From positions 341,165 through 405,164 of the forward strand of contig NZ_JAIWNA010000004.1 in the NCBI RefSeq assembly GCF_020216065.1: a DNA stretch of 64,000 bases, in the 5' to 3' direction. Under the pieces are notes generated by a model. It saw only the letters and a program-made list of their open reading frames with translations. It had not been told where the DNA came from and made no database searches. Positions 63,757 through 64,000 of the stretch are shown here, piece by piece (the first letter of the stretch is position 1; each line of letters begins with the position of its first letter). This DNA is from Nocardia rosealba. GTDB lineage: Bacteria; Actinomycetota; Actinomycetes; Mycobacteriales; Mycobacteriaceae. The position numbers were made by a program, and so were the translations under genes.

Positions 63757-64000
63757 TCACAACACTTCGGCGTCCCGATGTGTGGCGAGATTGTGTAGGT
63801 ACACCGCGGCGTTGAGCTTGATGCCGTCCTGCTGTGCCTCGGTGAGCTCGCGACGCACCTTGCCCGGCACCCCGGCGACCAGCGACCCGGGCGGAATCTG
63901 GGCGCCCTCGGGGATGAGCGCGTTGGCCGCGATGAGGGTGCCCGCCCCGATCACCGCGCCGTTGAGCACGGTGGCGCCCATGCCGACGAGCACGTCGTCG
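63757..64000 (-). CDS. Gamma-carbonic-anhydrase-like hexapeptide protein (N-terminus beyond window)
   Basis: The C-terminal 80 residues are visible. Left-handed beta-helix hexapeptide repeats (VLVGMGATVLNGAVIGAGTLIAANALIPEGAQIPPGSLVAGVPGKVRREL) are followed by an amphipathic helix ending THRDAEVL. The pattern VGMGATVLNGAVIG and GVPGKVRREL is typical of the gamma carbonic anhydrase/PaaY/YrdA family. The metal-binding histidines would lie upstream of the visible part, so activity cannot be judged. Stop at 63757-63759. Confidence 0.85.
   Translation of the reverse strand, partial: DDVLVGMGATVLNGAVIGAGTLIAANALIPEGAQIPPGSLVAGVPGKVRRELTEAQQDGIKLNAAVYLHNLATHRDAEVL

Overview
The window looks like chromosomal DNA of a mycolic-acid-producing actinomycete, most probably Nocardia. 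The evidence is uniformly high G+C, frequent GTG/TTG starts, many translationally coupled gene pairs, leaderless-looking starts, an S-nitrosomycothiol reductase homologue, an F420-type luciferase-like oxidoreductase, and the ordered block ahpE - DUF3052 - lipoprotein - aceE - PucR regulator - fabD - acpM - kasA - accD6. That block follows the Mycobacterium tuberculosis Rv2238c-Rv2247 order, but has only one beta-ketoacyl-ACP synthase where M. tuberculosis has kasA and kasB. No rRNA, CRISPR array, insertion sequence or phage module was seen. Two tRNA genes are present.

Layout. 1-7.9 kb: end of a small membrane protein, mycothiol-dependent dehydrogenase plus metallo-hydrolase pair, TetR regulator, secreted S15/CocE hydrolase, an operon of F420-type oxidoreductase - DUF72 - UdgX uracil-DNA glycosylase, a Rho-N-like protein and an 18-residue amphipathic micropeptide. 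8.3-12.1 kb: three-gene oxidoreductase operon ending in an EphD-like hydrolase/SDR fusion. 12.1-16.1 kb: Cys-repeat membrane protein, quinone oxidoreductase behind a MerR-type promoter, tRNA-Met, membrane GNAT and small unknown genes. 16.2-22.2 kb: a TerF-like TerD-VWA protein, MerR/old-yellow-enzyme pair, FBP zinc-finger protein, a divergent pair of near-duplicate two-helix membrane proteins, and a TerD-DUF2510-TerB-like-HNH fusion. 22.4-28.7 kb: lipoprotein alpha-carbonic anhydrase, PabAB fusion, APH-fold kinase, DinB protein, and an NDMA-dependent alcohol dehydrogenase behind a KstR-like palindrome.

28.7-33.8 kb is a zinc-import locus (aztA/aztB/aztC/aztD) split around a Zur-like operator. 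Its permease carries an extra fused AztD-like propeller. 33.8-46.8 kb contains two serine hydrolases, DUF3145, an MFS-monooxygenase operon with divergent TetR, an ABC-F protein with an upstream-ORF/attenuator leader, RNase Z, an SRPBCC pseudogene, a methyltransferase, an ECF sigma cassette with Cys-bearing small membrane proteins, APH(6)-like kinase and a LigC-type ligase. 46.9-57.3 kb is the pyruvate dehydrogenase/FAS-II block: AceE makes acetyl-CoA, AccD6 malonyl-CoA, FabD loads it on AcpM and KasA elongates meromycolate chains. 57.3-64 kb: HxlR, nitroreductase, secreted VWA protein, an apparently solitary N6-adenine methylase, TetR, a 62-residue protein and a truncated hexapeptide-repeat protein.

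Points most worth a second look: the pilin/holin-like paralogue pair beside the TerD-HNH protein, the Cys-every-eighth-residue membrane protein, the permease-metallochaperone fusion, the ABC-F leader, the ECF sigma cassette, the micropeptide, and a 60-bp palindrome repeated at two convergent gene ends. All identifications are from reading the sequence and family knowledge; no database search was run.
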